Positions 13,293 to 16,483 of a stretch of DNA of 16,483 nt are shown piece after piece. The DNA is from an uncultured Clostridia bacterium (lineage in GTDB: Bacteria; Bacillota; Clostridia; Oscillospirales; CAG-272): positions 1 through 16,483 of the forward strand of contig CAMJDE010000014.1 in the NCBI GenBank assembly GCA_946404295.1. Reading direction: 5' to 3'. The notes beneath the pieces are model-generated. The model saw only the letters and a list, made by a program, of their open reading frames with translations. It had not been told where the DNA came from and did not search any database. A program made the position numbers and the translations under genes. How positions within the stretch are numbered: the stretch's first letter is position 1; each line of letters opens with the position of its first letter.

Positions 13293-14096
13293 TCAACCGA
13301 GCAGGTTGCGCTTGATGTAGTCGGCGCTCTTTTTGATCGATTCGAGCGGATTTCCGGTCGAGTAGAATTCGTCCTCGACGACGAAATACTTGACCCCGCA
13401 CCGCTCGGCGGTCTCAATGATCCCCTTATAGTTCATATTGCCCGAACCGATCTCGATGCACTGCGGTCCGTAAAAATGATGCCCGTTCAGGATCCCGTAG
13501 CAGTACTGTGCCTGCACGTCCTTGACGTGCAGGATATTGATCCGTCCCGCCATCCGCTCGATCAGCGCGCGGACGTCCATCCCGGCAAGTTGCGCCCATC
13601 CGGCGTCGAGGTTGAACTTGACCGCCTCGGGATCGGTCTCCTCCAGCAGATAATCGTACTTGCACTTGCCCTCGAAGACCTTGAACTCGTTCGAGAACTC
13701 CGCCGAGTGATTGTGATAGGAGAGGACGAAGCCCTCTTTGTGATAGATCCGCGCCGCCTCGTTGAACTCGCGGATAAAGCCGCGGAGCGATTCGAGCGTC
13801 GGCTCGGTCGAGCAGCCCCCGATCCCGATCTCGTCGGTCCCGAGCGCGCGGTGATACGCGATCGTGCCCTTTACGTCTTCCCTGATCCGGGTCCACGAGT
13901 AGTGGGTCCCGACGATTTTCACCCCGGCGTCGTCGGCGTAGCGGCGGAATTCCGCGGGATCGACGAAATCGTAGGTCCCGGCGGTCTGCGCCTGCGTGTA
14001 TCCGTAGCTCGCAATGGTTTTGAACGCCGCGCGCGTGCTCTCCTTGTCCTTGAACTCGTCCCGGATGGACCAAAGTTGCAATCCGAATTCCTTCAT
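13293..14096 (-). CDS. sugar phosphate isomerase/epimerase-like TIM-barrel protein
   Basis: A member of the xylose-isomerase-like/AP-endonuclease-2 TIM-barrel superfamily, which includes inosose dehydratase, tagatose epimerases and keto-sugar lyases; usually metal-dependent and cytoplasmic. It has 267 residues. The barrel begins MKEFGLQLWSIRDEF, and the likely metal and catalytic positions are visible in YHNH, NLDAGW, LHVKD and VVEDEF. ATG 14096 is chosen because the first strand starts there and AAGGGA lies about 9 nt upstream; a longer open frame covers the promoter. It has its own consensus promoter, divergent from the glycerol-1-phosphate dehydrogenase gene. The reaction cannot be deduced. 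Confidence 0.9.
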   Translation of the reverse strand: MKEFGLQLWSIRDEFKDKESTRAAFKTIASYGYTQAQTAGTYDFVDPAEFRRYADDAGVKIVGTHYSWTRIREDVKGTIAYHRALGTDEIGIGGCSTEPTLESLRGFIREFNEAARIYHKEGFVLSYHNHSAEFSNEFKVFEGKCKYDYLLEETDPEAVKFNLDAGWAQLAGMDVRALIERMAGRINILHVKDVQAQYCYGILNGHHFYGPQCIEIGSGNMNYKGIIETAERCGVKYFVVEDEFYSTGNPLESIKKSADYIKRNLLG

Positions 14097-14122
14097 ATCC
14101 GATTCCCTTCGTTCTCTTTTCT

Positions 14123-14139
14123 GCGGACGGATAGTCCGC
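14123..14139 (-). other. 5'-end hairpin of the TIM-barrel gene transcript
   Basis: GCGGAC (14123-14128) and GTCCGC (14134-14139) form a 6-bp stem with a 5-nt loop. The predicted start site (near 14138) coincides with its edge. No T-tract follows on the minus strand. Confidence 0.5.
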
Positions 14140-14144
14140 CTTCT

Positions 14145-14173
14145 ATTATAGGCAAAACGCCCCCGCCCGTCAA
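14145..14173 (-). promoter_or_regulatory. sigma-A promoter of the TIM-barrel gene
   Basis: On the minus strand: TTGACG (14168-14173), a 17-bp spacer, and TATAAT (14145-14150). It matches the consensus at 11 of 12 positions. Confidence 0.9.
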
Positions 14174-14223
14174 GACGAAAAGCAAAAAAGATACCTCTCT
14201 TTCCCTCTGTGCGCTTCTTTCGG

Positions 14224-14253
14224 TTGACAAAGCGGGGAGAATACTGATACAAT
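14224..14253 (+). promoter_or_regulatory. sigma-A promoter of the glycerol-1-phosphate dehydrogenase gene
   Basis: TTGACA (14224-14229), an 18-bp spacer, and TACAAT (14248-14253) preceded by TGA (extended -10). The start site is expected near 14260. Its -35 lies 50 bp from the -35 of the divergent promoter. Confidence 0.9.
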
Positions 14254-14265
14254 AAAAAAAGAACC

Positions 14266-14287
14266 CCGCCCGTCAGGATCCGGGCGG
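14266..14287 (+). other. 5'-leader hairpin abutting the ribosome binding site
   Basis: CCGCCCG (14266-14272) pairs with CGGGCGG (14281-14287), loop of 8 nt. It starts about 6 nt from the predicted transcript start. The SD AAAGGAG (14288-14294) follows its 3' arm without a gap, so the hairpin could stabilise the 5' end or affect ribosome loading. Confidence 0.55.
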
Positions 14288-14298
14288 AAAGGAGAACT

Positions 14299-15618
14299 AT
14301 GCAACTGTTTCACGGTGAAAAATGCGCCTGCGGCAAGGTCCACGACGCCGGATTCGACCGGATGAACGTCGGGCGCGGCGCGATCGGGACGGTGGTTTCC
14401 GAGGTGCGCCGTCTCGGCGGGACGCGCGTGTTCCTGCTCTCCGACGAGAACACGGAGAAGGTCGGCGGCAAGCGGGTCGAAGGGCTGCTAAAGGCAGCCG
14501 GGATCCCGGTCGTGCGCGCGGTTCTCCCGGCGGGCGTAGAACCCGACGAAGCGGGACTTGACGCCGCCCTCAAAGGGTACGATCCCGCGTGCGATCTCGT
14601 CGTCGGCGTGGGATCGGGGGTCGTGAACGACCTCGGCAAATGCGTGGCGACCGAGGCGGGCGTCCCCTACGTGATCGTTGCCACCGCGCCGTCGATGGAC
14701 GGATACGCGTCGGGGACGGCGGCAATGATCGTCAACGGACTGAAGGTCTCGCTTCCCCGCCGCTCTGCCGACGTTGTGATCGGCGACGTCGATCTGCTCG
14801 CGACCGCGCCCGACGAAATGCTGATCGCCGGGCTCGGGGATATGATCGCCAAATACGTCAGCATCGCGGAATGGCGGATCTCGCACCTTGTCACGGGCGA
14901 ATACTACTGCGAACGGCTCGCCTCCGCCGTACGCGAAGCACTCGCGGCGTGCGTGAAAAACGCGAAGGGTCTGCTCTCCCGCGATCCCGCCGCGATCGAG
15001 GCGGTGTTCGAGGGGCTGGTGTTTTCGGGCGCCGCGATGAACTACGCGGGTCTGTCCCGTCCGGCGTCGGGGGTGGAGCACTACTTCTCCCATATCTGGG
15101 ATATGCGAGGGCTCGCCTTCAGAACTCCGGTCGCCCTTCACGGAATCCAATGCGCCGTCGGGACGCTTTGCGCCGCAGGAATCTACGACGCGCTGCTCGA
15201 GGTCAAGCCCGATAAAGAAAAGGCGCTCCGGGCAGTCAAGGCGTTCGACCGCGACGAATGGTTCAAGGAACTCCGCGCTTTCGTCGGTCCGGGCGCCGAC
15301 GCGATGATCGAAGCCGAAGCGCGCGACGGGAAATACGACCCGCAAAAACACGAAGCGCGCCTCCGGGTCATCCTCGACAACCGGGACGCGATCCGGTCGA
15401 TCATCCGCGAGGAGATCCCCCGGGCAAACGAGATCCGTTCCCTGCTCTCCTCGCTCGGCGCGCCGCAAACGCCGGAGGCGATCGGACAGAAGCGGTCGGA
15501 ACTGCCCCTGACCTTCGCGGCGACCCGCGACGTCCGCGACAAGTACGTCCTCTCGCGCCTGGTCTGGGACCTCGGGCTCACCGATCTTGCCAACGCCCGC
15601 CTGCTCCGCGAGAACTGA
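14299..15618 (+). CDS. sn-glycerol-1-phosphate dehydrogenase family protein (AraM/EgsA-like)
   Basis: Belongs to the iron-alcohol-dehydrogenase-like family that reduces dihydroxyacetone phosphate to sn-glycerol 1-phosphate with NAD(P)H; Bacillus AraM is a nickel-dependent example. It has 439 residues. An N-terminal CACGKVH motif is followed by a dinucleotide-binding domain with VVGVGSGVVNDLGK (about residues 100-113), the family signature APSMDGYAS (130-138), GLGDMIAKY (Asp181, likely metal ligand) and SGVEHYFSHIWDM with His261/His265, plus His281 in LHGIQ, where the family's metal-binding His residues are expected. AAAGGAG is 4 nt before ATG 14299. It is divergent from the TIM-barrel gene. 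Family members may act on other sugar phosphates, so the product is a best guess. Confidence 0.9.
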   Translation: MQLFHGEKCACGKVHDAGFDRMNVGRGAIGTVVSEVRRLGGTRVFLLSDENTEKVGGKRVEGLLKAAGIPVVRAVLPAGVEPDEAGLDAALKGYDPACDLVVGVGSGVVNDLGKCVATEAGVPYVIVATAPSMDGYASGTAAMIVNGLKVSLPRRSADVVIGDVDLLATAPDEMLIAGLGDMIAKYVSIAEWRISHLVTGEYYCERLASAVREALAACVKNAKGLLSRDPAAIEAVFEGLVFSGAAMNYAGLSRPASGVEHYFSHIWDMRGLAFRTPVALHGIQCAVGTLCAAGIYDALLEVKPDKEKALRAVKAFDRDEWFKELRAFVGPGADAMIEAEARDGKYDPQKHEARLRVILDNRDAIRSIIREEIPRANEIRSLLSSLGAPQTPEAIGQKRSELPLTFAATRDVRDKYVLSRLVWDLGLTDLANARLLREN

Positions 15619-15623
15619 AAACA

Positions 15624-15750
15624 CGCCGCGCGCCGGTTATCCGGCGCGCGGCGCTTCACTTTTGCCGAAGGCAAAAACATCACGATCGCCGGTGCTCCGT
15701 TTCGGAGTACCGGCGATCACTTCACTTTGCGCTCCTGCGCAAAACTTCAC
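15624..15750. repeat. array of four hairpins separated by a repeated (A/G)C(T/A)TCAC heptamer
   Basis: Hairpin 1 (15624-15653, 13-bp GC-rich stem, loop TTAT); spacer GCTTCAC (overlapping its last base, 15653-15659); hairpin 2 TTTTGCC-GAA-GGCAAAA (15660-15676); spacer ACATCAC (15677-15683); hairpin 3 (15684-15718, 16-bp stem with one G-T, loop TTT); spacer ACTTCAC (15719-15725); hairpin 4 TTTGCGC-TCCT-GCGCAAA (15726-15743); spacer ACTTCAC (15744-15750), then TTCGTTCAC. It fills the gap between the convergent dehydrogenase and asnS genes. Hairpin 1 may terminate the upstream gene, but no hairpin has a proper T-tract. It looks like a mosaic palindromic repeat element rather than a simple terminator. 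Confidence 0.7.
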
Positions 15751-15773
15751 TTCGTTCACGCCCGCGCGGACGA

Positions 15774-16483
15774 TCAATATTCCGCCGAGCCGACGGTGCG
15801 GGGATAGGGGATGACGTCGCGGATGTTCGAGACGCCGGTGAGATACATAATGATCCGCTCAAAGCCCAGCCCGTAGCCGGCGTGGCGCGCGCCGCCGAAG
15901 CGACGGAGGTTGAGGTACCACGAGTAGTCCTCCTCGCGCATCCCGAGTTCCTTGATCCGTTTCATCAGAAGGTCGTAGCGTTCCTCGCGCTGCGAGCCGC
16001 CGATGATCTCGCCGACCCCGGGGACCAGCAGATCCATCGCCGCGACGGTCTTGCCGTCGTCGTTCTGCCGCATATAGAAGGATTTGATCTCCTTCGGATA
16101 ATCGGTGACGAAGATGGGCGCGCCGAACACCTTTTCGGTCAGATACCGTTCGTGCTCGGTCTGCAGATCCATACCCCACGAGACGGGATATTTGAAGGGT
16201 TCCCCGCTCTTCTCGAGGATCTCGATCGCCTCGGTGTACTTGACCTCGCGGCACTCGCTCTCGACCAGCGTGTTCAGCCGCTCGGAAAGCCCCTTGTCCA
16301 CGAAGTTGTTGAAGAACTCGATCTCGGCGGGGCAGGTTTTCAGCACGTGCCGGATGATGTGCCGGATCATATCCCACGCGAGTTTCATACAGTCGTTGAT
16401 ATCGGCGAAGGCGATCTCCGGCTCGATCATCCAGAACTCGGCGGCGTGGCGCGCCGTGTTCGAGTTCTCGGCGCGGAAGGTCG
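15774..16483 (-). CDS. asnS: asparaginyl-tRNA synthetase, C-terminal part (5' end outside window)
   Basis: Charges tRNA-Asn with asparagine; class II synthetase of the Asp/Asn subgroup. About 236 residues are visible, roughly the C-terminal half. The frame continues to the window edge, starting TFRAENSNTARHAAEFWM, which is class II motif 2 plus the HxAEFWMxEPE region typical of AsnRS. The adjacent GVGEIIGGSQREERYD and YLNLRRFGGARHAGYGLGFER (motif 3, beginning of the ATP-binding loop) are intact, and the end IRDVIPYPRTVGSAEY is the expected C-terminus. The ATG at 16430 is internal. The start, and any T-box leader, lie beyond the window. Confidence 0.96.
   Translation of the reverse strand, partial: TFRAENSNTARHAAEFWMIEPEIAFADINDCMKLAWDMIRHIIRHVLKTCPAEIEFFNNFVDKGLSERLNTLVESECREVKYTEAIEILEKSGEPFKYPVSWGMDLQTEHERYLTEKVFGAPIFVTDYPKEIKSFYMRQNDDGKTVAAMDLLVPGVGEIIGGSQREERYDLLMKRIKELGMREEDYSWYLNLRRFGGARHAGYGLGFERIIMYLTGVSNIRDVIPYPRTVGSAEY

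Noticed and set aside
13260..14255. Plus-strand open frame (331 codons) opposite the TIM-barrel gene
   Set aside because: Shadow of the minus-strand gene, which has TIM-barrel motifs, a consensus promoter and a terminator.
15624..15750. CRISPR array
   Set aside because: The constant parts are only 7 bp and the segments between them are palindromes of unequal length, unlike repeats of 25-40 bp with non-palindromic spacers.

Overview
The window looks like an ordinary chromosomal stretch of a high-GC, endospore-forming member of the Clostridia (Firmicutes/Bacillota), probably an uncultured gut or rumen lineage. The evidence is a complete spoIIIA operon (AA to AH), an AbrB-type transition-state regulator with Spo0A-box-like sites in its promoter, consensus sigma-A promoters, strong GGAGG-type ribosome binding sites and classic stem-loop/T-tract terminators. 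G+C is visibly above 60% in the genes, while promoter regions are AT-rich. No rRNA, tRNA, CRISPR array, insertion sequence or phage gene is visible.

Layout. 1-951 (+): the 3' part of pfkA, overlapped by one base by a small three-helix membrane protein, then back-to-back terminators. 1088-1339 (-): an AbrB-family regulator with a C-terminal zinc-knuckle-like tail. A divergent regulatory region (1340-1491) separates it from the sporulation operon. 1492-6155 (+): spoIIIAA-AB-AC-AD-AE-AF-AG-AH, tightly packed with several start/stop overlaps; it encodes the mother-cell side of the feeding-tube (SpoIIIA-SpoIIQ) channel. 6251-7333 (+): asd, aspartate-semialdehyde dehydrogenase, behind a perfect TTGACA-17-TATAAT promoter whose -10 and start site lie in a 20-bp palindrome. 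7410-9453 (-): two adjacent Gfo/Idh/MocA dehydrogenases, divergent from an AraC-family regulator at 9564-10442 (+). 10676-11203 (+): long-form hpf. 11506-13203 (+): a solute-binding lipoprotein without transporter partners. 13293-14096 (-): a xylose-isomerase-like TIM-barrel protein, divergent from a glycerol-1-phosphate dehydrogenase (AraM/EgsA family) at 14299-15618 (+). 15624-15750: a string of four hairpins separated by a repeated heptamer. 15774-16483 (-): the C-terminal part of asnS, running off the window.

How the parts fit together. The first half is core physiology (glycolysis, sporulation control, spore engulfment, lysine/threonine/methionine and diaminopimelate precursors). The second half mixes ribosome hibernation and translation genes with sugar-related genes. 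The paired dehydrogenases, AraC regulator, binding protein and TIM-barrel protein could together take up and oxidise/isomerise a sugar derivative, but no substrate can be named from sequence.

The genes themselves are mostly recognisable families. The most interesting signals are non-coding: the Spo0A-like boxes in the abrB promoter, inverted repeats at or just downstream of the predicted start of several transcripts, a two-part promoter motif shared exactly by the AraC and solute-binding-protein genes, and the hairpin/heptamer array near the right end.
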